Shown here in pieces: positions 1 to 7,087 of a DNA stretch of 40,103 nucleotides. Within the stretch, counting starts at the first letter, position 1. Each line of letters opens with the position of its first letter. Origin of the DNA: JALXCH01 sp964495805. Lineage in GTDB: Bacteria; Calditrichota; Calditrichia; RBG-13-44-9. A program made the translations under genes and the position numbers. Below the pieces are notes generated by a model. The model saw only the letters and a list, made by a program, of their open reading frames with translations, did not search any database and had not been told where the DNA came from. The DNA lies in the NCBI GenBank assembly GCA_964495805.1, contig CAZBWV010000034.1, positions 1 to 40,103 on the forward strand, given 5' to 3'.

Positions 1-1170
1 ATTAAACGCCTCTTTAAACTTCTGGAAGAAGCTTTTCTTTTTGGGTGGGTTCACATTTTCCAGTTCGCTTAATTCTTCCAGCAGCTCACGTTCGCGTGGG
101 GTGAGTTTGGTTGGGGTCCACACTTTTACTTCAATTAACAGGTCACCGCGCCGGTGCCCGTGCAGTTCGGGAACGCCTTTGCCACGCAGTCGAAACACTT
201 TTCCGCTCTGCGTGCCGGGCGGAATGTTGATTTTCACCAGTTTGTTGCGTCTCTTCCCATCGTAATTTTCCAGTTCCAGGGTAGGAATTTCCACTTCGGT
301 ACCCAGGGCAACCTGCGGAAAGCTAAGGGGGAGTTCGAAAATGACATCGTTGCCATTGCGGGTGAAAAACTCGTGTGGTTTTTCCTGGATTACCACAATC
401 AAATCGCCTGCCGGACCGCCGTTGGGACCCACATTGCCTTTACCCCGCAGGGTCAGGTAATTCCCCTCGGAGACACCGGGTGGAATGGACACTTCGATGG
501 TTTCTTCTCCGTGTACCCGACCTTCGCCGCGGCAAACCGGACAGGGATCGGTGACAATGCTCCCGGTACCCCCGCAACGCGGACAGGTGGTGATGTTAAC
601 AAATCGGCCAAAAATGGATTGAGAAACTTCGCGCACCTCGCCACTCCCGTGGCACATGGGACAGGTCTGGGGACGGCTTCCCCGAGCCACGCCGGAGCCT
701 CCGCACTCCTGGCACACCACCTGTTTTTTGATTTTCAATTGTTTGGTTACCCCGGTGGCGATTTCCTCCAGCGAGAGCTTCAGCCGAATTTGCAGGTCGT
801 TTCCTCGCTGCTTGCGCGGACCGGCAGAGCGTCTTGCTCCGGTGTCGCCAAACAGGTCGTCGAAAATGCTGCCAAATCCACCGCCAAATACCTCCCGAAA
901 GATGTCGAATGGATCGTGATACGTACCGCCTCCCGCTGCACCGCGCACCCCCTCGTGGCCAAACCGGTCGTATCGTGCCCGCTTTTCCGGGTCGCTCAGC
1001 ACTTCGTAGGCTTCCGCCACTTCTTTGAATTTCTCTTCCGCTTCTTTATTCCCCTGATTTCGATCGGGGTGATATTTCATCGCCAGTTTGCGATAGGCGG
1101 TTTTAATCTCCTCTGCCGTCGCGGTTCGCGTAACTCCCAGAATTTCGTAATAATCTCGTTTCGTGGTCAT
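1..1170 (-). CDS. dnaJ: Chaperone protein DnaJ (3' end cut by window edge)
   Basis: This is the Hsp40 co-chaperone that delivers unfolded proteins to DnaK and stimulates its ATPase. Reading leftward from the ATG at 1170, the visible 390 residues begin with a J domain carrying HPD at residues 34-36. A Gly/Phe-rich linker follows at about 75-110. Four CxxCxGxG zinc repeats (CQECGGSG, CPMCHGSG, CPRCGGTG, CPVCRGEG) start at residue 153, and the two C-terminal substrate-binding domains follow. The frame is still open at base 1, but 390 residues already matches a full DnaJ, so only the tail should be missing. An AGGA ribosome site lies about 7 bases before the ATG. The gene follows hrcA on the same strand after a 140-base gap. 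grpE and dnaK, often found in this cluster, are not here. Confidence 0.96.
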   Translation of the reverse strand, partial: MTTKRDYYEILGVTRTATAEEIKTAYRKLAMKYHPDRNQGNKEAEEKFKEVAEAYEVLSDPEKRARYDRFGHEGVRGAAGGGTYHDPFDIFREVFGGGFGSIFDDLFGDTGARRSAGPRKQRGNDLQIRLKLSLEEIATGVTKQLKIKKQVVCQECGGSGVARGSRPQTCPMCHGSGEVREVSQSIFGRFVNITTCPRCGGTGSIVTDPCPVCRGEGRVHGEETIEVSIPPGVSEGNYLTLRGKGNVGPNGGPAGDLIVVIQEKPHEFFTRNGNDVIFELPLSFPQVALGTEVEIPTLELENYDGKRRNKLVKINIPPGTQSGKVFRLRGKGVPELHGHRRGDLLIEVKVWTPTKLTPRERELLEELSELENVNPPKKKSFFQKFKEAFN

Positions 1171-1261
1171 AATCTGTTCCTGCCCTCAACACGGTTGAAA
1201 TTGGTCAAAACTCCGTTTTCAATTATCGGCATCCCGGTGCCTGATTTACATAGAACTCAAA

Positions 1262-1290
1262 AATTTAGGGGATGATCCTGGCCGGTTCAA
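1262..1290 (-). promoter_or_regulatory. Candidate sigma-70-type promoter of dnaJ
   Basis: On the minus strand TTGAAC (1290-1285) and TAAATT (1267-1262) are separated by exactly 17 bases. The pair lies between the hrcA stop codon and the dnaJ start, so dnaJ could be transcribed on its own as well as with hrcA. Each hexamer matches four of six consensus positions, so this is suggestive only. Confidence 0.3.
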
Positions 1291-1310
1291 TGGCGAAATG
1301 AAATAGAGCG

Positions 1311-2339
1311 CTAATTTTGCCCCATCAAATCGGATAAAATTCGGGCGGTGTAATCCACCAGGGAAGTCAGATGGCTGTAATTCATCCTGGTTGGTCCGAT
1401 AATTCCCAGCGTCCCGGCCACCTCGCCGATCCGATACCGTGCGGCGATAATGCTGCAGTCACTCATTTTGGCTTCCCCAATCTCTTCGCCAATGCGGATG
1501 GTCATTTTCTCCTGCTGCAAGCTTCGGTCCAGTATTTGTAAAATAACGTTCCGGTCTTCCACTGCTTCCACCACAGTGGTTACTTTGCGTGGATCCAGGA
1601 ATTCCGGCTGTTTCAGAATATGCTGGGTTCCGCTGACAAACACTTCCCCCACCTGTCGGAAATCGAATAATCGGGTGGCGTTGCGGATGAACAGGTGAAT
1701 TATCTGGCTGTGTTCCCGGGGAACGTTCCGTACAATAGCGGCAAAATCCCGCCGGATTTGTTCCAGTCGTAGCCCGTGCAGACGCTCGTTGAGAATCTGT
1801 TCCACCATGCGTAGTTGTCGGTCGCTGACGGAGGAGCGAAGTTCCAGCATGATGGTTTTCACCAGCCCGCTTTTAATGGAAAGGATGAGCAGAATTCGTT
1901 CGCTGCTTAACCGGGTAATATCCAGCCGATGGAATATGCCTTCCTCCAGATGGGGAGAGACGATGACACCCAATTGCCGTGAGAGATGTGCCAGAATCCG
2001 GGTGGCTTCCCGCAACATCACCTCCCAATCCCCCGGCGTGCGCTGAAGCGCCTCTCGAATGGAGTCCCGTTCCGCAGCAGTCAGCCGCCCCCGCTTCATC
2101 AACCGATCCACATAAAATCGATAGCCCGCCGTGGTGGGAACTCGTCCCGCAGAGGTATGTGGCTGGTGAATGTAACCCTTCTCCTCCAGGCTGGCCATGA
2201 TGTTGCGGATGGTCGCCGGACTTAACCGCAGATAGCCGAAATTGGCCACCTGACTGGAAGCAACCGGTGTGGCCGTGGTGATGTATTTCTTAATAATGCT
2301 TTCCAGAACCAACCGTTCCCTGTTCGTCAATTCCTTCAT
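1311..2339 (-). CDS. hrcA: Heat-inducible transcription repressor HrcA
   Basis: HrcA represses chaperone operons, classically by binding CIRCE operators with help from GroEL. The 342-residue product has the usual length. It begins with the family's winged-helix N terminus (ELTNRERLVLESIIKKYI, then VASSQVANFGYLRLSPATIRNIMASLEEKGYIHQPH-type DNA-binding residues, about 3-58). The typical TSAGRVPTTAGYRFYVD motif follows at about 61-77. The C-terminal GAF-like region includes MSDCSIIAARY and GIIGPTRMNYSHLTSLVDY. The ATG at 2339 is the first in-frame start, and a GGGAG lies unusually close to it. The gene heads an hrcA-dnaJ pair without grpE or dnaK. No CIRCE repeat is visible upstream; a different palindrome is (see 2374-2424). 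Confidence 0.95.
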   Translation of the reverse strand: MKELTNRERLVLESIIKKYITTATPVASSQVANFGYLRLSPATIRNIMASLEEKGYIHQPHTSAGRVPTTAGYRFYVDRLMKRGRLTAAERDSIREALQRTPGDWEVMLREATRILAHLSRQLGVIVSPHLEEGIFHRLDITRLSSERILLILSIKSGLVKTIMLELRSSVSDRQLRMVEQILNERLHGLRLEQIRRDFAAIVRNVPREHSQIIHLFIRNATRLFDFRQVGEVFVSGTQHILKQPEFLDPRKVTTVVEAVEDRNVILQILDRSLQQEKMTIRIGEEIGEAKMSDCSIIAARYRIGEVAGTLGIIGPTRMNYSHLTSLVDYTARILSDLMGQN

Positions 2340-2373
2340 GGCTCCCGAATCAATCGGTTTTTTCCCCTCATTG

Positions 2374-2424
2374 TCGGCAACTTTGCCGATCCTGTTAAAT
2401 ACGCTCTTTCCGTTGTTTTTGCAA
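2374..2424 (-). promoter_or_regulatory. hrcA promoter with overlapping palindromic operator candidate
   Basis: On the minus strand TTGCAA (2424-2419) and TATTTA (2401-2396) are separated by 17 bases. Directly downstream, at 2389-2374, lies a perfect inverted repeat TCGGCAA-AG-TTGCCGA (7-base arms, 2-base centre). If transcription starts about 7 bases after the -10, the palindrome covers roughly +1 to +16, a typical repressor position. HrcA normally autoregulates through CIRCE (9-base arms, 9-base spacer). This site is built differently, so it is either a divergent HrcA site, the site of another regulator, or a leader hairpin. The palindrome is seen directly; the function is inferred. Confidence 0.45.
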
Positions 2425-2564
2425 GTGTTTAATCATTTTTTATATTAGATGGTTCCCGATCCAAAAGGTAACAGCCCCGGGAATGGAGGCAAACCGGGCA
2501 TCCGGGGGGACAAGCGTGCTTTTTTTCAAGAGAAAGAAGCCGGAGAAAGTGCCTGACTTCCCGC

Positions 2565-2594
2565 TTGCGTCGGCGTAATCCGTCTTACTATATT
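2565..2594 (+). promoter_or_regulatory. Candidate promoter for feoAB
   Basis: TTGCGT (2565-2570) and TATATT (2589-2594) are separated by 18 bases. This is the only plus-strand pair I see that lies far enough upstream to transcribe the whole folded feoA leader. A second possibility, TTGTTT (2647-2652) with TATTAA (2671-2676), would start inside the leader structure and abolish its outer stem. Confidence 0.25.
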
Positions 2595-2675
2595 AAAAAC
2601 AACTTGTAAGGTTTGTTTCATCTGATGGAGGGAGTGAAAAAAAGTTTTGTTTGTTGAGAATTAATCTTATTATTA

Positions 2676-2759
2676 ACTTCCGCAGGTCAAGTCCGCAGCC
2701 CATACGCCGATGATGGTAAGGCTGCAGACGATTGAAACCGTCAACCGTAATGCGGAAGT
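2676..2759 (+). promoter_or_regulatory. Structured feoA leader RNA that can hide the ribosome binding site
   Basis: Two nested stems are visible. The outer stem pairs ACTTCCGCA (2676-2684) with TGCGGAAGT (2751-2759), nine perfect pairs. The inner stem pairs GTCCGCAGCC (2691-2700) with GGCTGCAGAC (2720-2729), nine of ten pairs. A minor hairpin TTGA/TCAA (2732-2735, 2741-2744) would make a three-way junction. The 3' strand of the outer stem contains GGAAG, the only ribosome site properly spaced for the feoA ATG at 2768. The hexamer TCCGCA occurs twice (2679-2684 and 2692-2697), and either copy can pair with TGCGGA at 2751-2756. I do not recognise a known riboswitch family here. Confidence 0.5.
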
Positions 2760-2767
2760 GATTATCA

Positions 2768-3046
2768 ATGCACTCTAAATTCGACCAAAAGACAGACAGG
2801 GAACTTAAAGATTATTATATGAAATCGCTTCTGGATGTGCCAGCGAACCGACAGGTGCGTATTATCAGCATTGCCGGTGGAAAAGGTCCCCGCCAGATGT
2901 TAGCACAGATGGGAATTGGTGTGGGCAGTGTGATTACCGTGCGACGCAACGCTCCCTTTGCCGGGCCGATTCTAATTGAAAATCACGGCGTTTCGGTTGC
3001 GATCGGACGCGGTGTGGCAGCCAAAATTCTGGTTGAGGAGCTATGA
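2768..3046 (+). CDS. feoA: Ferrous iron transport protein A
   Basis: FeoA is a small SH3-like cytoplasmic protein that works with the FeoB Fe(II) permease. The 92-residue product shows the family pattern from about residue 21: a VRIISIAGGKG start, then LAQMGIGVGSVITVRRNAPFAGPILIENHGVSVAIGRGVAAKILV at about 42-89. The ATG at 2768 is chosen because GGAAG lies nine bases upstream. An internal ATG at 2819 would also leave the conserved domain intact but has only a poorly placed site. The stop overlaps the feoB start (ATGA), so the two are translationally coupled. The extra N-terminal stretch of about 17 charged residues is not typical of short FeoA proteins. Confidence 0.9.
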   Translation: MHSKFDQKTDRELKDYYMKSLLDVPANRQVRIISIAGGKGPRQMLAQMGIGVGSVITVRRNAPFAGPILIENHGVSVAIGRGVAAKILVEEL

Positions 3047-4968
3047 AAATTGCTCTGGTGGGACAACCCAACGCTGGTAAAAGTACCCTGTTTAACTCCG
3101 TGGCGGGTTACAAATCCGCCACCTCCAACCTACCCGGAACCACCGTTAATTACACCGAAAGCCGTGTCCACGTCAACGGAAATGTGTACGATTTAATCGA
3201 CTTCCCGGGCACTTATTCCCTTTCCGCTACCAACGAAGCCGAAGCCGAAGTTCGCAAATACCTGCTCACCGGTCATTTCGACCTGATTATTAACGTGGTG
3301 GATGCCTCGCAGCTGGGACGAAGTTTACCCCTCACTCTGGAACTGATGGAGCTGAACATCCCCGTTCTGATGGCACTGAATATGGTGGACGAAGCCAGGC
3401 GCAAGGGCATTCAGATTGATACGGAGAAACTCTCCCGTTTGCTGGGGATTCCCGTGCAAACCACCATTGCCAGCAAAAACATCGGAGTGCGGGAGCTGTT
3501 CCTGCGCGCCAAGAATATTATCAACGGACAGGAACCGGTACGGCAGAAGCGCATCCTGTGCCAGCGCGATGTGGAAGCGGTGATTGAAGAGATGGAAGCC
3601 TTCCTGAAAAAACATCTTCCCGAAAAAATCGATTTTCCCATGCGCTTCCTGGCCATCAAATTGTTGGAGGATGACAACTACTTTTTGAAGACCATTCAGG
3701 ATATTGACGGAGAACCCATTTTACGCAAGGCGCGGGAATTGCAAAAGAAGCTGGTAAAATTGCGCGGGAAACCACAGGATAGTGTGCTTACTCTGGAACG
3801 CCACGCCATGGCCATGGATATTTACGAGCAGGTGGTAACCATCGGACATCCCCGACGGGACATCCGGGATTGGGTGGATAACATTATTATGCACCGGATT
3901 CTGGGATATGTGATTTTAGTGCTGGTGCTGGCCTCCTTTTTTATGGTGGTGTTTAAGTTAGGCGGGATTCTGGAGGAATACCTGCTCTCCGGTTTTGAGT
4001 ATCTGGAAAAAGGTTTGTTAAGCATTGCCCCCGGCGATTCGCTGTTGCATTATTTGCTGAAATCCACCCTGTGGGGAATTAGCGGTGGGGTGGCGATTGT
4101 GCTCCCCTATCTGGTACCCTTTCTCATTGGTCTGAATTTGCTGGAAGATATTGGATATTTGCCCCGGGTAGCGTTTTTAATGGATGCCTTCATGCATCGT
4201 ATCGGCTTGCACGGTACGGCCATTGTGCCGGCTGTGCTGGGATACGGCTGTAACGTTCCTGCAGTGATGGCCACCCGCATCCTTCCCGACCGGCGGGATA
4301 AAATCATAGCGGCGATTATCTCCAGTATGGTTCCCTGTTCGGCGCGCAGCGTGGTCATATTTGGATTGGTGGCATTTTATCTGGGACCGCTGTGGGCGCT
4401 GGCCATTTATGTGCTAAACATTTTTGTAATTGCCATTACCGGAAAGGTACTAACCAGAATGATGCCGGAAGTCTCACCGGGTATGGTACTGGAAATTCCT
4501 CCTTACCGATTGCCCTCCTTTCAGGTGGTAAAAAAGAAAACATGGTTCCGGATTAAGGAATTCATTTATGTGGCCTGGCCGCTTTTAATTGCCGGAAGCA
4601 TTGTGCTGGGTATGCTGGAGTATTTTCATCTGGATGAATGGATTAACCTGGGACTCTCGCCGCTGACTTCGCTGCTGGGACTTCCTGTGGTGGTGGGCAC
4701 CACGCTGATTTTTGGGGTGCTACGTAAGGAACTCTCACTGATTATGCTCACCCAGGCGCTGGGCACCACACAGGTGATTTCGGTGATGAGCACCAACCAG
4801 ATTCTCACCTTCACCATTTTCATCACCTTTTACATTCCCTGTGTTGCCACCATAGCGGTTCTGAAGCGGGAACTGGGTGGAAAGTGGATGCTGTTTACGG
4901 TGATACTGACTTTTACAATTGCTACCATTCTGGGCTGGCTGGTGCATATTCTGAGTTTTTTAGGATAA
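3043..4968 (+). CDS. feoB: Ferrous iron transport protein B (GTPase-permease)
   Basis: FeoB imports Fe(II) across the inner membrane. The 641 residues begin with a G domain: GQPNAGKS (G1, residues 7-14), GTTVNYTE (G2), DFPGTYSL (G3) and NMVDEA (G4). A helical regulatory region follows, then a polytopic membrane domain from about residue 285. The two Gate regions are recognisable through YGCNVPAVMATR, SSMVPCSARSVVIFG and VLRKELSLIMLTQAL, with the conserved cysteines of this family. Translation is coupled to feoA by a four-base overlap. No feoC follows. Length and motif order are normal. An intact feoAB points to Fe(II) uptake, as expected for life with low oxygen. Confidence 0.97.
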   Translation: MKIALVGQPNAGKSTLFNSVAGYKSATSNLPGTTVNYTESRVHVNGNVYDLIDFPGTYSLSATNEAEAEVRKYLLTGHFDLIINVVDASQLGRSLPLTLELMELNIPVLMALNMVDEARRKGIQIDTEKLSRLLGIPVQTTIASKNIGVRELFLRAKNIINGQEPVRQKRILCQRDVEAVIEEMEAFLKKHLPEKIDFPMRFLAIKLLEDDNYFLKTIQDIDGEPILRKARELQKKLVKLRGKPQDSVLTLERHAMAMDIYEQVVTIGHPRRDIRDWVDNIIMHRILGYVILVLVLASFFMVVFKLGGILEEYLLSGFEYLEKGLLSIAPGDSLLHYLLKSTLWGISGGVAIVLPYLVPFLIGLNLLEDIGYLPRVAFLMDAFMHRIGLHGTAIVPAVLGYGCNVPAVMATRILPDRRDKIIAAIISSMVPCSARSVVIFGLVAFYLGPLWALAIYVLNIFVIAITGKVLTRMMPEVSPGMVLEIPPYRLPSFQVVKKKTWFRIKEFIYVAWPLLIAGSIVLGMLEYFHLDEWINLGLSPLTSLLGLPVVVGTTLIFGVLRKELSLIMLTQALGTTQVISVMSTNQILTFTIFITFYIPCVATIAVLKRELGGKWMLFTVILTFTIATILGWLVHILSFLG

Positions 4969-5010
4969 CGGATTTCCCGTCTTTTCAGCAACTTCCCGGC
5001 TGCTTCCGAT

Positions 5011-5061
5011 AAAATCAAGTCTATACGTTTGATTTTCAAATTGAAACTGATTAAATTTGAA
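5011..5061. repeat. Two consecutive inverted repeats in the feoB-alaX spacer
   Basis: AAAATCAA (5011-5018) is mirrored by TTGATTTT (5029-5036) across ten bases. TTCAAATT (5035-5042) is mirrored by AATTTGAA (5054-5061) across eleven. Both are perfect eight-base arms and they overlap by two bases, so the second can begin only as the first ends. No T-run follows that would make a clear terminator. They may be operator sites for the downstream gene or mutually exclusive hairpins. Confidence 0.45.
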
Positions 5062-5085
5062 AGATGATTGCGGGGTTGAAAGCCA

Positions 5086-6294
5086 GTGAAAGAGACCGTT
5101 AAATTGTACCAGCAGGATGCGTACCGAACCCATTTTACCTCCCCGGTACTGGAAGCGGGCGAAGAGAAGGGGCGACCGTACGTGATTCTGGAAGAGACCT
5201 GCTTTTATCCCGAAAGCGGTGGACAACCGGCAGACCGGGGGTGGTTCAATAACGTTGCGGTTACCGATGTGCAAATCCGCGGGGGAATCATTTACCATTT
5301 TCTGGAAAGGCCAATTCGGGATGATGTGGTAACCGGAAGCATCGATTGGCATCGCAGATACGATTTTATGCAGCAACACACCGGCCAGCACATGATCTCC
5401 CGCGCGCTGGAGGAAGTGGCGAATGCTCGAACGGTTTCGGTCCATCTGGGGGAGGAATATACCAGTATTGAACTGGATGTCCGCAACGTTTCGGAAGATG
5501 GGATAAATAAGGCGGTGGAGCTGGCTAATCGGGTGATTCGGGAAAAACGGCAGGTGCGCATTCATTTCGTTTCGCCGGAGGAGGCCGGGAAATTAAACCT
5601 GCGTAAGCCGCCTCCGGAGGTGAAGGTGGTGCGCATTGTAGAAATAGAAGGTTTTGACTATTCTCCCTGTGGTGGCACCCATGTGGCAACGACCAGTGAG
5701 GTGGGTCTTATTCAGGTGGTGGGACAGGAGAAGATTCGCGGGCATGTGCGGCTCTTTTTTCAGATTGGCGACCGGGCATTGCGGGACTACCGGGAAAAGG
5801 TGCGTTTAATCAGGGATTTGAGCCGCGAGCTGACCAGCGGCGAGACAGAACTACTACCGCGCATCCGGGACATGAAGTACCAGATGAAGCAATTGCACAA
5901 ACAAATGACCAGGTTGCGAGGGGAGCTGGCACAATATCAGGCGTCGCGGGCGCTGGAACATGCGGAAACGGTTGGTCCGTACCGGCTGGTAAGCCATGTG
6001 TATCGGGAGATGGTCCCCGAAGTGCTCAAAGCATTTGCCGATGAGGCGCTTCGGCAACCCGGTGTGGTGGTGGCGGTTTTTGCCACGGATGGGGTTCAAC
6101 TGCGCTGGTTACTGGCCCGATCTGACGATGTTCCGTTGAATCTGGCGGAGTTAACCACAGACCTGCTGCACTTGATTCAAGCACGGGGCGGTGGTTCCCC
6201 GCAACGGATTCAGGGCGGTGGCAACAATCCCGAAGGGATTAACCAATTTTTGCAACGGTTCAAGGAAAAAATGTTACAGGGGCAAGGCTTATGA
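5086..6294 (+). CDS. Alanyl-tRNA editing protein, AlaX type (long form)
   Basis: This free-standing editing factor hydrolyses mischarged Ser- or Gly-tRNA(Ala), as the AlaRS editing domain does. The 402 residues carry the four zinc ligands in the expected places: HTGQH (98-102) and CGGTH (195-199). An N-terminal Gly-rich segment (YPESGGQPADRG, 41-52) resembles the AlaRS/AlaX core. A coiled segment lies at about 245-290, and the C-terminal DHHA1-like region ends with ARGGGSPQRIQGGGNNPEGINQF. The catalytic domain of AlaRS is absent, so this is not AlaRS itself. The start is GTG at 5086; the nearby ATG at 5064 is out of frame. The stop overlaps the next gene's ATG. Confidence 0.9.
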   Translation: MKETVKLYQQDAYRTHFTSPVLEAGEEKGRPYVILEETCFYPESGGQPADRGWFNNVAVTDVQIRGGIIYHFLERPIRDDVVTGSIDWHRRYDFMQQHTGQHMISRALEEVANARTVSVHLGEEYTSIELDVRNVSEDGINKAVELANRVIREKRQVRIHFVSPEEAGKLNLRKPPPEVKVVRIVEIEGFDYSPCGGTHVATTSEVGLIQVVGQEKIRGHVRLFFQIGDRALRDYREKVRLIRDLSRELTSGETELLPRIRDMKYQMKQLHKQMTRLRGELAQYQASRALEHAETVGPYRLVSHVYREMVPEVLKAFADEALRQPGVVVAVFATDGVQLRWLLARSDDVPLNLAELTTDLLHLIQARGGGSPQRIQGGGNNPEGINQFLQRFKEKMLQGQGL

Positions 6295-6851
6295 GCGATA
6301 TTCGCGGATTGATTATCCAGTCTCGTCTGGATTATCTGGAGAAAATGGGTGGGAACTCTCATTTTCAGAATGTGCTGAGTAAGTTAAACGAATCGGCCAG
6401 GCAAACCATTAGCGAGCAGGTGTTTATCACCAATCTATACCCTTTTCGCCTGCTTCAGGAACTGGATACCGTCATCGGTGAATCTCTGGACAAACCGGTG
6501 GAAACCATTTTTCGAGAAATCGGTACCCAGTATGCCGATGTCATTCTGGATCGCTATTTTTATAACTACATCGAAACGCAAAATCCACAGAAATTTCTGG
6601 CGCAGATCAAGAACCTGTATCCCTATTTGTGGAATTTCGGGAAATATTCCTACCAGAAAGTGGAACCCACCCGGGCGCTGGTGCATTTCGATTACGACGA
6701 GGACATTCATAAACCATACTGCTGGTTTACTCAGGCGCTGCTGATTCGGGGAGTGGAAATTTGCGGCGGAAAAAACGTTCAGCTCACCGAGAGTGAGTGC
6801 GAAGCCGAGGATGGCGAGGCGTGTGTGTATCATCTGAGCTGGGAACAATAA
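6291..6851 (+). CDS. 4-vinyl-reductase/heme-NO-binding-like sensor domain protein
   Basis: This is a stand-alone 186-residue protein with no enzyme or DNA-binding domain attached. The N-terminal half is helical. The C-terminal 50 residues (ALVHFDYDED...AEDGEACVYHLSWEQ) match the end of V4R/heme-NO-binding-superfamily domains, where an acidic-Gly-x-x-C-x-[YF] turn is typical; C176 is the corresponding cysteine. It resembles proteins of the TIGR02265/DUF2378 type, which are most familiar in myxobacteria. Related domains bind small ligands, but no ligand can be assigned from the sequence. It overlaps alaX by four bases (ATGA), so the two are co-expressed although their roles seem unrelated. Confidence 0.6.
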   Translation: MSDIRGLIIQSRLDYLEKMGGNSHFQNVLSKLNESARQTISEQVFITNLYPFRLLQELDTVIGESLDKPVETIFREIGTQYADVILDRYFYNYIETQNPQKFLAQIKNLYPYLWNFGKYSYQKVEPTRALVHFDYDEDIHKPYCWFTQALLIRGVEICGGKNVQLTESECEAEDGEACVYHLSWEQ

Positions 6852-6906
6852 CGGCGGCGCCCTAAACTTTTTCATTGACATCCGATTATAATGGAGACCT
6901 GGAAGT

Positions 6907-7035
6907 ATGAAGTCCATTTCCAATCGGCAGAAGAAAGTGGTTCAACCACGCCAGCACAGGCTATTTGGTCCCGAACAGTTACGCATTCGCCGTAAAAAAT
7001 CGGAAAAAACGCGCTTGCCCGGTAAACACCGCTAA
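6907..7035 (+). CDS. Possible 42-residue basic protein
   Basis: An ATG at 6907 opens a 42-codon frame ending in TAA at 7035. The product is strongly basic (MKSISNRQKKVVQ... and a RIRRKKSEKTRLPGKHR end), with nearly a third Lys or Arg and no cysteine. A GGAG lies ten bases upstream. It fills the gap between the V4R-like gene and satD and is on the same strand. It could be a nucleic-acid-binding micropeptide or a chance frame; I do not recognise a family. Confidence 0.35.
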   Translation: MKSISNRQKKVVQPRQHRLFGPEQLRIRRKKSEKTRLPGKHR

Positions 7036-7087
7036 TTGTTTCAGAAAAATGTGAGGTGCACCGCGAGCGGCTCATGGAGGTTGTGGA

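Larger units (their letters stand above)
2340..2767. other. Divergent hrcA/feoA intergenic region
   Basis: These 428 bases separate hrcA (leftward) from feoA (rightward). The hrcA side holds a minus-strand promoter and a 7-2-7 palindrome. The middle (about 2455-2560) shows nothing I can name. The feoA side holds a weak plus-strand promoter candidate and a strongly structured leader. I see no small ORF with a ribosome site, no tRNA, and no CIRCE element (TTAGCACTC/GAGTGCTAA). Confidence 0.7.

Noticed and set aside
154..1275. 373-codon plus-strand frame
   Set aside because: It is antisense to dnaJ, has no family resemblance, and the dnaJ frame explains every base with all four zinc repeats.
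2340..2767. CIRCE operator expected upstream of hrcA
   Set aside because: No TTAGCACTC-N9-GAGTGCTAA or close match; CACTC at the feoA start codon has no mirror copy.
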